Assembly (NCBI RefSeq): GCF_905212195.1
Contig: NZ_CAJMDQ010000019.1
Span: forward strand, 1 to 31,567
Length of the DNA stretch: 31,567 nucleotides
Source: an uncultured Anaerotignum sp.
GTDB taxonomy: Bacteria > Bacillota > Clostridia > Lachnospirales > Anaerotignaceae
Direction: 5' to 3'
In this document: positions 7,069 to 15,735 of the stretch, piece by piece
How positions within the stretch are numbered: position 1 is the first letter of the stretch
Layout: every line of letters starts with the position of its first letter
Notes under the pieces: generated by a model
The model's input: only the letters and a program-made list of their open reading frames with translations
Database searches by the model: none
What the model was told of the DNA's origin: nothing
Position numbers and translations under genes: made by a program

Positions 7069-8418
7069 TCAGAGATGATACGTTTTACAAAAGGATATCA
7101 TGGTTCCATTACAAAATCCAGAAAAGCCCGCACCTGTTGGTACGGACTCCTCTGTTCCTGCTGCTTCCAGCATATTCTCAATAAAAATACCATATCCCCT
7201 TGTAGGGTCATTGACAAACACATGGGTCACCGCGCCCACAAGCTTTCCATTCTGTAAAATAGGACTGCCGCTCATACCCTGAACAATGCCTCCTGTTTTC
7301 GAAAGCAAATCAGGGTCTGTCACATGAATGACCATGCCTTTGCTGCTTTCCTTTCCAAAACGGTGTACCTGTTCGATTTCTACATCATAGGCTTCCACTG
7401 TATCTCCTGCAATATTGGAAAGAATCTGTGCCTTTCCCTCCTGAATTTCATCCTGCAGGGCAATGGGATAACTTTCACCGGTAAAGGCAGAGGTATCCGC
7501 TGTACCATAGATACCTACTTCTGTATTTTTTTCAATATCACCCAGCACTTCGTCTGCCTCAATGATGCCGTTCAGTTCCCCCGGCTCGCCTTTTTGCCCT
7601 TTCACGATTTCCGTCAAATGGGAAGATGTGATATGCCCTTGTTTTAAGGACATCAAACCGCCTGTATCCACATCATAGATACCATGTCCCAGCGCACCGA
7701 ATCTGTCTGTGGTTTCATCAAAGAAAGTCACTGTACCGATACCCTGAATACTGTCCCGAATCCAGACGCCCAATTTATAAGCACCATCCGCAGGGCTATA
7801 CACAGGCGTTACTTCTGCTTTTTGTTCCACACCATCCCGCATAAAAACCACTTGCACAGGTGTGCCATCATGGCTGCCTACCGCCTCCAGAAAAGCTTCT
7901 TTGTTGGGCATTGCTTTGCCATCCACAGACTGAATCAAATCTCCCGTTTGCAGAATGCCTTTGCATGGCTCCGTTTTGTTTCCTTCCGCATCCTCCACAA
8001 AACCTGTACCCAGCACCAACAGACCATCTGTGTCCATCTGCACACCGACAGTACGCCCACAAGGAATAAGTTTCGTATCCGGCAGTATATTGGCAGAAAC
8101 GGTCTTCACAGGCACTTTATCAAAAAGATAAAATGTCACTTCTGTGTTGCCTGCCTCATGCGCCTCTGCAGACACTTCCGTGCCTAAAGACAAATGGAAA
8201 TTGTCTGCTGTAGGCTTTGCCGAAATGCCCAACACTTCCACACTTTCTTCCGTTTTCACCGAAACCGGCAAACGCAGATTATAGGCAGTCGTCCGCCCTG
8301 CCATCAGTGTCATATCGTCCGGCAGCAAAAAACGTATGAGCCCCCAACAAAAAAGAACCGCTGCCACAACCCAAAGCGTCAGGCATTTCCATCGGCATTT
8401 TCCTGTATTTCCTTCCAT
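7069..8418 (-). CDS. spoIVB: SpoIVB serine peptidase (stage IV sporulation)
   Basis: SpoIVB is made in the forespore and crosses the inner membrane to trigger processing of pro-sigma-K in the mother cell. The 449-aa protein has one N-terminal membrane segment (about 12-32), a PDZ domain (about 120-205) and an S55 peptidase domain. Candidate catalytic residues are His245 (GALGHGIYD), Asp368 (VTDPD) and Ser383 (GMSGSPI). The ATG at 8418 follows GGGAGG by 7 nt; an in-frame upstream extension to 8538 lacks a site. In Clostridia spoIVB is normally next to spo0A; here one gene lies between them. A forespore-type promoter is likely upstream, but I could not place it with confidence. Confidence 0.92.
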   Translation of the reverse strand: MEGNTGKCRWKCLTLWVVAAVLFCWGLIRFLLPDDMTLMAGRTTAYNLRLPVSVKTEESVEVLGISAKPTADNFHLSLGTEVSAEAHEAGNTEVTFYLFDKVPVKTVSANILPDTKLIPCGRTVGVQMDTDGLLVLGTGFVEDAEGNKTEPCKGILQTGDLIQSVDGKAMPNKEAFLEAVGSHDGTPVQVVFMRDGVEQKAEVTPVYSPADGAYKLGVWIRDSIQGIGTVTFFDETTDRFGALGHGIYDVDTGGLMSLKQGHITSSHLTEIVKGQKGEPGELNGIIEADEVLGDIEKNTEVGIYGTADTSAFTGESYPIALQDEIQEGKAQILSNIAGDTVEAYDVEIEQVHRFGKESSKGMVIHVTDPDLLSKTGGIVQGMSGSPILQNGKLVGAVTHVFVNDPTRGYGIFIENMLEAAGTEESVPTGAGFSGFCNGTMISFCKTYHL

Positions 8419-8444
8419 AAAAAAGCCTCCCGCATTGTTTTTTT

Positions 8445-8460
8445 GAAACAAGCTTGTTTC
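8445..8460. repeat. 16-bp perfect palindrome upstream of spoIVB
   Basis: GAAACAAGCTTGTTTC is a perfect palindrome flanked by A- and T-runs, 27 nt upstream of the spoIVB start. It could be an operator or a short RNA hairpin. No regulator is assigned. Confidence 0.4.
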
Positions 8461-8552
8461 TTTTTTATGATTGCCAGCGAAAAGCATCCTATACAGGGAA
8501 AGAAAATACAGCCGAAAAGAACGCAAATTTTCAGACACATGGAAATTTTTGC

Positions 8553-8584
8553 AAAAAAAGAGAAAGCCCTTTTAGGGCTCTCTC
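8553..8584 (-). terminator. Terminator of eno and the glycolytic cluster
   Basis: On the minus strand GAGAGCCC pairs with GGGCTTTC (one G-U) around a short A/T loop, followed by TCTC and seven T. It starts about 18 nt past the eno stop codon. Confidence 0.8.
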
Positions 8585-8601
8585 CATGATTTTAAAATAT
8601 C

Positions 8602-9915
8602 TTATTTCAGGTTGAAGAATGCATCCAGACCCAGATACTGAGCTGTTTCGTCCAGTTCTTCTTCGATACGCAGCAGCTGGTTGTATTTTGCAACACGGTC
8701 TGTTCTTGCAGGAGCACCTGTTTTGATCTGACCAGCGTTTACAGCAACTACGATATCAGCGATAGTAGCGTCTTCTGTTTCACCACTTCTGTGGGATACA
8801 ACTGCTGTCATTTTGTTTCTGTTAGCCAGCTGAATTGCGTTGAATGTTTCTGTCAGTGTACCAATCTGGTTTACTTTGATCAGGATTGCGTTACCAGCTT
8901 TCAGGTCGATACCTTTCTGCAGTCTTTCTGTGTTTGTTACGAACAGGTCGTCACCAACCAGCTGTACTTTGTCACCCAGTTCTTTTGTCAGCAGCTGCCA
9001 GCCTTCCCAGTCTTCTTCTGCCAGACCGTCTTCGATGGAGATGATGGGGTATTTTTCAACCAGTGCTTTCCAGAATTCCACCATTTCTGCGGAAGTACGA
9101 ACGATTTCTTTGCCAGCCATTTTGCTTTCGCCGGGGAAGTGGTATTTGCCGTCTTTTTCATCATACAGTTCTGTGGAAGCAGGGTCCAGAGCGATTTTGA
9201 TGTCTTCGCCCCATTTGTAACCAGCAGCTTCAACAGCTTCTTTGATCAGGTCGATAACAGCGTCTGCTGTAGGCAGGTCGGGTGCGAAGCCGCCTTCGTC
9301 ACCAACAGCTGTGGACAGGCCTTTGTTTTTCAGAACTTTTTTCAGCATGTGGTAGATTTCTGCACACATACGCAGAGCTTCTTTGAAGGAAGATGCGCCA
9401 ACGGGCATGATCATGAATTCCTGTACGTCAACTGTGTTGTCAGCGTGTTTACCACCGTTCATGATGTTCATCATGGGAACGGGCATTGTTTTTGCGTTGA
9501 AGCCGCCCAGGTACTGGTACAGAGGCATATCCAGAGCTTCTGCTGCTGCTTTTGCAACTGCCATGGAAACGCCCAGGATTGCGTTAGCGCCCAGTTTTGC
9601 TTTGTTGGGTGTGCCGTCCAGTTCCAGCATCAGATTATCGATCGCAACCTGATCCAGAGCGTTCATACCGATGATTTCGTCAGCGATGATGTTGTTTACG
9701 TTGTCAACTGCATCCTGTACGCCTGTGCCGTTGTATCTGTCGCCGCCGTCACGCAGTTCTACTGCTTCGAAAGCACCTGTGGAAGCGCCGCTAGGAACAG
9801 CTGCACGACCGATAACGCTGTCATCAACAACAACTTCTACTTCTACTGTAGGATTGCCTCTGGAATCCAGAATCTCTCTTGCATAAACGTCTGTAATTTC
9901 GTAATAACCTTTCAT
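8602..9915 (-). CDS. eno: Enolase
   Basis: Converts 2-phosphoglycerate to phosphoenolpyruvate in the cytosol. The 437-aa protein has the expected length and shows ILDSRGNPTVEVEV near the N-terminus, GDEGGFAP in the middle and the SHRSGETEDATIADIVVA signature near the C-terminus. AAGGAGG precedes the ATG. It is the last gene of the glycolytic cluster, 41 nt after gpmI and before a terminator. Codon use is strongly biased, as expected for high expression, which also keeps an artefactual reading frame open on the opposite strand. Confidence 0.98.
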   Translation of the reverse strand: MKGYYEITDVYAREILDSRGNPTVEVEVVVDDSVIGRAAVPSGASTGAFEAVELRDGGDRYNGTGVQDAVDNVNNIIADEIIGMNALDQVAIDNLMLELDGTPNKAKLGANAILGVSMAVAKAAAEALDMPLYQYLGGFNAKTMPVPMMNIMNGGKHADNTVDVQEFMIMPVGASSFKEALRMCAEIYHMLKKVLKNKGLSTAVGDEGGFAPDLPTADAVIDLIKEAVEAAGYKWGEDIKIALDPASTELYDEKDGKYHFPGESKMAGKEIVRTSAEMVEFWKALVEKYPIISIEDGLAEEDWEGWQLLTKELGDKVQLVGDDLFVTNTERLQKGIDLKAGNAILIKVNQIGTLTETFNAIQLANRNKMTAVVSHRSGETEDATIADIVVAVNAGQIKTGAPARTDRVAKYNQLLRIEEELDETAQYLGLDAFFNLK

Positions 9916-9956
9916 GTGTTGAACTCCTCCTTAAAAATACCTATTGGTTGTTTCTC

Positions 9957-11504
9957 TTATTTATCTATGAGCAGGCTTTCACCTGTCATTTCCGCAGGTT
10001 TGGGCAGACCCATCATTTCCAGCAGTGTAGGCGCAATGTCTGCCAGTTTACCGCCGTCTTTCAGGCCAATGCCGTCTGTGTAGTTAACCAGAATAAAGGG
10101 TACAGGGTTTGTGGTATGAGCTGTAAAAGCTTCCCCTGTTTCATAATCCACCATCTGGTCGCTGTTGCCATGGTCAGCACAGATAAACATCTGCGCGTTT
10201 ACTTTCAGCAAAGTATCCATCACTCTGCCGATGCAGGTATCTACAGTTTCCACAGCTTTTTCCGCTGCTTCCAGGATACCTGTATGACCTACCATGTCGG
10301 GGTTTGCGTAGTTGACAATGATCAGATCATATTCTTTAGATTCCAAAGCTTTGATCAGACCATCAGTTACTTCCACTGCGCTCATTTCCGGTTTCATGTC
10401 ATAAGTCGCTACCTTAGGGGAAGGCACCAGCCAACGATCTTCGTTAGGGTTGGGTTCTTCCACACCACCGTTGAAGAAAAATGTTACATGTGCATATTTT
10501 TCTGTTTCAGCAGTACGCAGCTGTTTCAGACCCAGAGAGGAAATGTATTCACCCAAAGTGTTGTCCAGACGCTGAGGTTTGAATGCCACTTCTTTGTTGG
10601 GGATGGTAGGGTCATATTCTGTAAAGCAAATGTATTTCAGATCCTGAGGCACCTGTTCTCTGGCAAAGCCGTCAAAATCAGGATCGCACAGGCTTCTGGT
10701 GATTTCTCTTGCACGGTCAGGACGGAAGTTATAGAAGATCACCGCATCATGGTCACTGATCTTACCAACTGCCTGTCCGTCTTCCTGTACCATGACAGTA
10801 GGTACGACAAATTCATCTGTTTTGCCGTTTTCATAGGATTTCTGGATACAGCCCACAGCATCCTGTGCTGTTTCGCCTCTGCCAAGAACCATGGCGTTAT
10901 AAGCTTCCTGTACCCGTTCCCATCTTTTATCTCTGTCCATGACATAGAAACGTCCCATCACTGTGGCAATTTTGCCTACGCCGATTTCACGGATTTTTTC
11001 TTCCAGCTGTGCAGTATAGTCTGCGCCGGAAGCAGGGGGTGTATCTCTGCCATCCAGAAATACATGAACAAATACTTTTTCCAGACCATTCCGTTTTGCC
11101 AGCTGCAGCAGTGCATACAGGTGTGTGTTATGGCTATGCACACCACCGTCGGAAAGCAGACCATACAGATGCAGTGCGGAATTGTTCTTTTTGCAATGTT
11201 CCACAGCGTCCATCAAAGCAGGATTTTCAAAGAAATCACCATCTTCAATAGATTTTGTGATTCTGGTCAGTTCCTGATATACGATACGGCCAGCGCCAAT
11301 ATTCAGGTGACCAACTTCAGAGTTCCCCATCTGTCCATCGGGCAGACCAACAGCACGACCGCTGGCATAACCCTTCACGCAGGGATATTTTTCTTTCAGG
11401 CTGTCCAAAACAGGTGTTTTTGCCTGTCTGATGGCATTGCCTTCTGTTCTTTCATTGATACCGAAGCCGTCCAGGATCATCAGTACCGTTGTTTTTTTAT
11501 CCAT
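9957..11504 (-). CDS. gpmI: 2,3-bisphosphoglycerate-independent phosphoglycerate mutase
   Basis: Interconverts 3- and 2-phosphoglycerate using two manganese ions. The 515-aa length fits the family. Motifs include LMILDGFG at the N-terminus (first metal site), QMGNSEVGHLN with the phospho-serine nucleophile near residue 64, DGRDTPP, NFRPDRARE and the late ADHGNSDQM metal-binding block. It lies 30 nt downstream of tpiA and 41 nt upstream of eno, so the three are almost certainly co-transcribed. Confidence 0.97.
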   Translation of the reverse strand: MDKKTTVLMILDGFGINERTEGNAIRQAKTPVLDSLKEKYPCVKGYASGRAVGLPDGQMGNSEVGHLNIGAGRIVYQELTRITKSIEDGDFFENPALMDAVEHCKKNNSALHLYGLLSDGGVHSHNTHLYALLQLAKRNGLEKVFVHVFLDGRDTPPASGADYTAQLEEKIREIGVGKIATVMGRFYVMDRDKRWERVQEAYNAMVLGRGETAQDAVGCIQKSYENGKTDEFVVPTVMVQEDGQAVGKISDHDAVIFYNFRPDRAREITRSLCDPDFDGFAREQVPQDLKYICFTEYDPTIPNKEVAFKPQRLDNTLGEYISSLGLKQLRTAETEKYAHVTFFFNGGVEEPNPNEDRWLVPSPKVATYDMKPEMSAVEVTDGLIKALESKEYDLIIVNYANPDMVGHTGILEAAEKAVETVDTCIGRVMDTLLKVNAQMFICADHGNSDQMVDYETGEAFTAHTTNPVPFILVNYTDGIGLKDGGKLADIAPTLLEMMGLPKPAEMTGESLLIDK

Positions 11505-11534
11505 TCTCGTTTACCTCCCGTTTCGTGAGATAAC

Positions 11535-12284
11535 TTACTTATTGTAATGCACGATATCTGCAAATTCTTCTTTCAGGCTTGCACCGCCTACCAGACCGCC
11601 ATCGATGTCAGCCATGGCAAACAGTTCTGCTGCGTTTTTGCCATTTACGCTGCCGCCGTACTGGATACGAACTTCATCAGCCACAGCCTGTCCATACATT
11701 TCAGCCAGTACCTGACGGATTGCTGCGCAAACTTCCTGCGCCTGAGCGGAAGTAGCTGTTTTGCCTGTACCGATTGCCCAGATGGGTTCGTAAGCTACAG
11801 TTACTTTCTTCACATCATCTGCGCTGACACCTGCCAGACCGCATTTGATCTGCATGCGTACCCATTCGATTGTGATGTTTGCTTCTCTCTGTTCCAGAGT
11901 TTCGCCACAGCACATGATGGGCAGCAGACCGCTTTCCAGTGCTTTTTTCACTTTCTTGTTTACAGTTTCATCTGTTTCTGCAAAATACTGTCTGCGTTCG
12001 GAATGACCGATAACAACGTATTTTACACCCATTTCTTTCAGCATTGCTGCGGAGATTTCGCCTGTGTAAGCACCGCTTTCTTCAAAGTGCATGTTTTCTG
12101 CACCTACAGCAATGTTTGTGCCCTGCAGTGCTTCCAGCACGGGGTACAGATCTACGAAAGGCACACAGAATACAACGTCGGCATCTGTTGTATTCACTTT
12201 GTCTTTCAGCAGTTCGCACAGTGCTTTTGCTTCTGCGGGTGTTTTGTTCATTTTCCAGTTCCCTGCAATGATTTTCTTTCTCAT
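11535..12284 (-). CDS. tpiA: Triosephosphate isomerase
   Basis: Interconverts dihydroxyacetone phosphate and glyceraldehyde 3-phosphate. The 249-aa protein shows GNWKMNK near the N-terminus, VIGHSERR with the catalytic His, AYEPIWAIGTG with the catalytic Glu, and YGGSVNGKNA / GGLVGGASL in the phosphate-binding loops. It follows the polysaccharide deacetylase gene by 26 nt and precedes gpmI by 30 nt, so it is inside the glycolytic operon. Confidence 0.98.
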   Translation of the reverse strand: MRKKIIAGNWKMNKTPAEAKALCELLKDKVNTTDADVVFCVPFVDLYPVLEALQGTNIAVGAENMHFEESGAYTGEISAAMLKEMGVKYVVIGHSERRQYFAETDETVNKKVKKALESGLLPIMCCGETLEQREANITIEWVRMQIKCGLAGVSADDVKKVTVAYEPIWAIGTGKTATSAQAQEVCAAIRQVLAEMYGQAVADEVRIQYGGSVNGKNAAELFAMADIDGGLVGGASLKEEFADIVHYNK

Positions 12285-12310
12285 AATGAAATACCTTCCT
12301 TCTTTATTTT

Positions 12311-13219
12311 TCAGCTGCCCATGGTACGGGCTGCTGTCTGTTCGATTCTCGCTACGATGTCCGCGCCAGTCATACCGGAAGAAACCATGATTCTGGGGAT
12401 TGCCCCACGGGAAGTATTCCGGTTGATAACACCGGGATCAATGGTGAACAGCAGAGAAAAGCCTTCATCCAGCAATGCCTGCTGCAGTTCCGGTGTGTTC
12501 TGTCCGTTAGGATAAGCCAACGCCTTCACAGTTGTTTTCCGTGTAGGCAGATTTGCTTCCAGTGCTTCTTCCCCTGCCAATGCCGCTGCCACAAATTCCT
12601 CTGTAGTAGTCTTGCCGGCAGGTACATGGTTGCTGGTATGGTTATAAATACCAACCTTGCTGTTGTTGATCATTTCAGATGCATTGCTCCATGTGAATTT
12701 CTTCAGGCCAATCTGATTGGTGATATAGTCTGTCACCACAAAGATGGTTGCAGGCACATTATACTTCTGGAAAACGGGATACGCAAGATCATAATTGCTG
12801 TAATACCCATCATCCATGGTAATGCACAGATATTTCACTTTCATATCCAGACCAATGTCACCGTCTGTATCTTTTTCCTGTTCCTTTTTGTCCAGAATCT
12901 GATCCAGTTCTTCCATGGAAATGATGGTGTATCCCTGTTCTTTGAAGTAACGGATCTGTTCTTCCAGTTCTGACTGCATGGTGGTAATGCCGTCACCAAA
13001 GCCCATATCCCGTACTGCAAAATGATGATACATCAATACAGGAATATATTCTGTGGGGTCCACCTTGGGCAATGCTTCTGTTTCTTCCACTTTCTGGTCA
13101 CTTTTCAATACATCCACTGCCGCCTGAAAAGCATCGGGGTTCTTTTCCGCTGCCATGGCAACCTGAGTCATGCCCAAAAGCATGACCATGGTCATAAAAA
13201 TCGTAAAAATTCGTTTCAT
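12311..13219 (-). CDS. Secreted polysaccharide deacetylase (NodB homology)
   Basis: The 302-aa protein has a signal peptide (MKRIFTIFMTMVMLLGMT..., likely cleavage after AMA at 23) followed by a NodB deacetylase domain. Seen motifs are YIPVLMYHHF, ITMDDGYYSN (Asp136, Asp137) and YNHTSNH (His194 and His198 as metal ligands). The expected activity is removal of acetyl groups from a cell-wall polymer such as peptidoglycan or another beta-linked glycan. The gene is placed between pgk and tpiA in an otherwise purely glycolytic cluster. Its ribosome-binding site is weak (A/G-rich AAGAAGCGG about 12 nt before the ATG), so its yield may be kept low relative to its neighbours. Confidence 0.88.
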   Translation of the reverse strand: MKRIFTIFMTMVMLLGMTQVAMAAEKNPDAFQAAVDVLKSDQKVEETEALPKVDPTEYIPVLMYHHFAVRDMGFGDGITTMQSELEEQIRYFKEQGYTIISMEELDQILDKKEQEKDTDGDIGLDMKVKYLCITMDDGYYSNYDLAYPVFQKYNVPATIFVVTDYITNQIGLKKFTWSNASEMINNSKVGIYNHTSNHVPAGKTTTEEFVAAALAGEEALEANLPTRKTTVKALAYPNGQNTPELQQALLDEGFSLLFTIDPGVINRNTSRGAIPRIMVSSGMTGADIVARIEQTAARTMGS

Positions 13220-13294
13220 AGTTCTATGCCGCTTCTTTCTCTTTATATTTACCTTCTCTTTGTTTCCCCGAAAACAAATTCCCCTGAGATGAAA

Positions 13295-14488
13295 TTATTT
13301 ATCGTCTACAGCCACAACGCCGGGCAGTTCCTTACCTTCCAGGAATTCCAGAGATGCGCCGCCGCCTGTGGAGATATGTGTCATTTTGTCGCCATAACCC
13401 AGCTGGTTTACAGCTGCTGCGGAGTCACCGCCGCCGATGATGGTTGTTGCGTCAATGGAAGCCATAGCTTCTGCGATTGCTTTTGTACCTTTGGCGAAGT
13501 TTTCCATTTCGAATACGCCCATAGGGCCATTCCATACAACTGTTTTTGCGCCTTTGATAGCGTCTGCAAACAGTTCTCTTGTTTTTTCGCCAATATCCAG
13601 ACCCATCCAGCCGTCAGGAATTTCGCCTGTAGGAACTGTTTTGTATTCTGTGTCGTTTTTGAATTCTTTTGTGATGACTGTATCAACGGGCAGCAGGAAG
13701 TTTACGCCTTTTTCTTTTGCCTTTTCGATCATTTCTCTTGCGTAATCCACTTTATCCAGTTCCAGCAGGGATTCGCCAACATGACCGCCCTGTGCCACTG
13801 CGAAAGTATACGCCATACCGCCGCCGATGATCAGTGTATCAACTTTTTCCAGCAGGTTGTTGATAACGTTGATCTTATCGGAAACTTTGGAACCACCCAG
13901 GATTGCTACGAAAGGACGAACAGGATTGTTTACTGCATTGCCCAGGAAAGCAATTTCTTTTTCCATCAGGTAGCCAACTGCGGATTCTTCCACAAAAGCA
14001 GTTACACCAACAGTGGAGCAGTGCGCTCTATGGCTGGTACCAAATGCATCGTTTACGAAAATATCAGCCAGAGAAGCCAGTTCTTTGCTGAAGTTTTCTT
14101 CATTCTTTGTTTCTTCTTTGCGATAACGTGTGTTTTCCAGCAGTACCACATCGCCGTCTTTCATTTCTGCTACAGCTTTTTTCGCGTTTTCGCCAACAAC
14201 GTTATCGTCTTTTGCGAATACCACTTCTTTGCCCAGCAGTTCGGACAGACGTTTTGCTACAGGTGCCAGAGACAGTTCAGGCTTGGGTTCGCCCTTGGGT
14301 TTGCCCATGTGAGAGCAAAGGATTACTTTGCCGCCGTCTTTCATCAGTTTTTCAATAGTAGGCAGTGCTGCTGTGATTCTGTTTTCGTCAGTGATGACAC
14401 CATCTTTCAGAGGTACGTTGAAATCACATCTTACCAGAACACGTTTGCCCTGTACTTTCAAATCATCTACTGTTTTTTTCTGTAACAT
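13295..14488 (-). CDS. pgk: Phosphoglycerate kinase
   Basis: Makes ATP from 1,3-bisphosphoglycerate. The 397-aa protein has the normal length and shows VLVRCDFNVPLKDG, GGSKVSDKI, the nucleotide-site segment VWNGPMGVFE and GGGDSAAAVNQLG. I chose the ATG at 14488 because AGGAG lies 7 nt upstream and the N-terminus matches the family; the in-frame start at 14506 overlaps the ribosome-binding site. It follows cggR by 92 nt, with no gapA in between. Confidence 0.98.
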   Translation of the reverse strand: MLQKKTVDDLKVQGKRVLVRCDFNVPLKDGVITDENRITAALPTIEKLMKDGGKVILCSHMGKPKGEPKPELSLAPVAKRLSELLGKEVVFAKDDNVVGENAKKAVAEMKDGDVVLLENTRYRKEETKNEENFSKELASLADIFVNDAFGTSHRAHCSTVGVTAFVEESAVGYLMEKEIAFLGNAVNNPVRPFVAILGGSKVSDKINVINNLLEKVDTLIIGGGMAYTFAVAQGGHVGESLLELDKVDYAREMIEKAKEKGVNFLLPVDTVITKEFKNDTEYKTVPTGEIPDGWMGLDIGEKTRELFADAIKGAKTVVWNGPMGVFEMENFAKGTKAIAEAMASIDATTIIGGGDSAAAVNQLGYGDKMTHISTGGGASLEFLEGKELPGVVAVDDK

Positions 14489-14565
14489 AAGGGTTCTCCT
14501 CTCCATTTTAAAATATATCGGTATATTTTTTATTCTGTATGAACAGAATTACCATTCTACTGTGT

Positions 14566-14594
14566 ATTATACTGCGCATTTCAAAGACCCGCAA
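14566..14594 (-). promoter_or_regulatory. Internal promoter for pgk and downstream glycolytic genes
   Basis: TTGCGG (14594-14589, inside the cggR 3' end) and TATAAT (14571-14566) are separated by 17 nt. Between it and pgk lie two short palindromes (ATTCTGT-TCAT-ACAGAAT and AAAATATA-CCGA-TATATTTT), which may be operator or mRNA-stability elements. Confidence 0.55.
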
Positions 14595-15609
14595 GCCGCA
14601 GCATTTCCAGCGCTGCGCCTTCGTCCATGATGAATACCGCATTGGACATGCTCTTGCTTAGTGCAAGCAAACTTGCTGCCTTCTTTTTGCCCCCTGCGGA
14701 AACAATGACATGTTCCATGCGATGCACTTCTTCGAAGTCCACACCAATGGAATTTGTTTCGTAGACCACTTCACCTTTATGATTGAAGTAATAGCCACAG
14801 GCTTCTGCAACGGCATGTTCCTGCCGGAGCAGTTTGCATGTATCATTATCCAGACGGCGTTTTTCCGCCATTTCCATGGCATCTCCAACACCCAGCAGCA
14901 AAATATCCACTCGTTTCAATTCGTTAATGGTTTCTGCTACTTCTGGTTCTGATTTCATTTCTTCCAGCACATTTGCGCTGAGGTTATCCGGCAGATGCAG
15001 CATACGGTAATCGGCTCCGGCTTTTTCCGCCAGTTTCGCCGCCAAAGTATCTGCCTGCAATTCCAGCTTTCTGCCGATGCTGCCGCGGGCAGGCAATACC
15101 ATTTCCGCCTTCTGCACTGCTGTATAAGGCATGGCTTCTACCAGTGCCGCCATAGTGGTTCCGCCAGTGATGGCGATACGGCTGCTGCGGCGCATGTTTT
15201 CCAGAAGCACTCTCGCGCCAATCTGCGCCATTTCTTTGACCGTACGGTCGCTTTCGTCGGAATTGCCCTGTGCCAGCAATACCCGCTGTGCGCCAAGGAT
15301 TTCCCGTACTTTTTCTTCCAGTTCAGACATTCCTGTCAGACTGGAGAACAAATCGCTGAGGTTTTCCAACACACTCAGGCCATCTTCCGTTACAGACATG
15401 CCTGTTTTGGAAACCTTCACCAGTCCTTGTGCATTGAGTTTTTCAATTTCACTGCGTACCGTTCTTTCTGTCATTCCAAGAGAGATTACCACCAGCCTTC
15501 TGCCGCATGGTTCCAGCAGACGAACGGTTTTCAAAATGCGGTATCTCTTTACCAGTTCCTCTGTCAAATCAGGTACGATTTTACGTACCATCTGTAGTTT
15601 TTCTTCCAT
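14581..15609 (-). CDS. cggR: Central glycolytic genes regulator CggR (SorC/DeoR family)
   Basis: The 342-aa repressor has an N-terminal winged helix-turn-helix (about residues 25-80, with LGMTERTVRSEIEKLNAQGLV) and a C-terminal SorC sugar-phosphate-binding domain (ITGGTTMAALVEAM, LPARGSIG, DILLLGVGDA). In Bacillus, CggR binds fructose-1,6-bisphosphate and represses the gapA-pgk-tpiA-pgm-eno operon. The ATG at 15609 has AGAGGTG 6 nt upstream; an in-frame GTG at 15618 overlaps that site. CGGGAC direct repeats like the CggR operator lie 26-50 nt upstream. Position directly ahead of pgk supports the assignment. Confidence 0.92.
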   Translation of the reverse strand: MEEKLQMVRKIVPDLTEELVKRYRILKTVRLLEPCGRRLVVISLGMTERTVRSEIEKLNAQGLVKVSKTGMSVTEDGLSVLENLSDLFSSLTGMSELEEKVREILGAQRVLLAQGNSDESDRTVKEMAQIGARVLLENMRRSSRIAITGGTTMAALVEAMPYTAVQKAEMVLPARGSIGRKLELQADTLAAKLAEKAGADYRMLHLPDNLSANVLEEMKSEPEVAETINELKRVDILLLGVGDAMEMAEKRRLDNDTCKLLRQEHAVAEACGYYFNHKGEVVYETNSIGVDFEEVHRMEHVIVSAGGKKKAASLLALSKSMSNAVFIMDEGAALEMLRLAGL

Positions 15610-15635
15610 GTTGCTCACCTCTTTGGATGCTTTCC

Positions 15636-15660
15636 GTCCCGCTATGCGTTTTTTGTCCCG
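15636..15660 (-). promoter_or_regulatory. Putative CggR operator (CGGGAC direct repeats)
   Basis: On the minus strand CGGGAC occurs twice (15660-15655 and 15641-15636) with a 19-nt period, between the probable promoter region and the cggR start. The Bacillus subtilis CggR operator is built from CGGGAC direct repeats about 20 nt apart at the same relative place. Autoregulation of cggR is inferred. Confidence 0.55.
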
Positions 15661-15669
15661 CAGAATTTC

Positions 15670-15729
15670 AAAAAGTGGCTGACATAAGAAAAAATCTCCC
15701 GGTATTCCCCAATCCTTCTCATATCAGCC
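15670..15729 (-). terminator. Long hairpin ending the small membrane protein unit
   Basis: On the minus strand GGCTGATATGAGAAGGA can pair with TTTTTTCTTATGTCAGCC (about 17 bp with several G-U pairs) around an 18-nt loop, followed by AC and five T. It lies between the small acidic protein and cggR and would separate their transcripts. The many wobble pairs make it moderately certain. Confidence 0.5.
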
Positions 15730-15735
15730 GCTTCC

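Noticed and set aside
8791..12515. Long plus-strand reading frames (430, 526 and 322 aa) opposite eno, gpmI and tpiA
   Set aside because: They are antisense to certain genes, have Cys/Phe/His-rich low-quality translations and no ribosome-binding sites. The codon bias of the glycolytic genes keeps the opposite frame free of stops.
13022..14485. 487-aa plus-strand frame opposite pgk
   Set aside because: Same codon-bias effect; pgk on the minus strand is certain.
14489..14580. A hidden or remnant gapA between cggR and pgk
   Set aside because: Only 92 nt are available and no GAPDH-like codons are seen.
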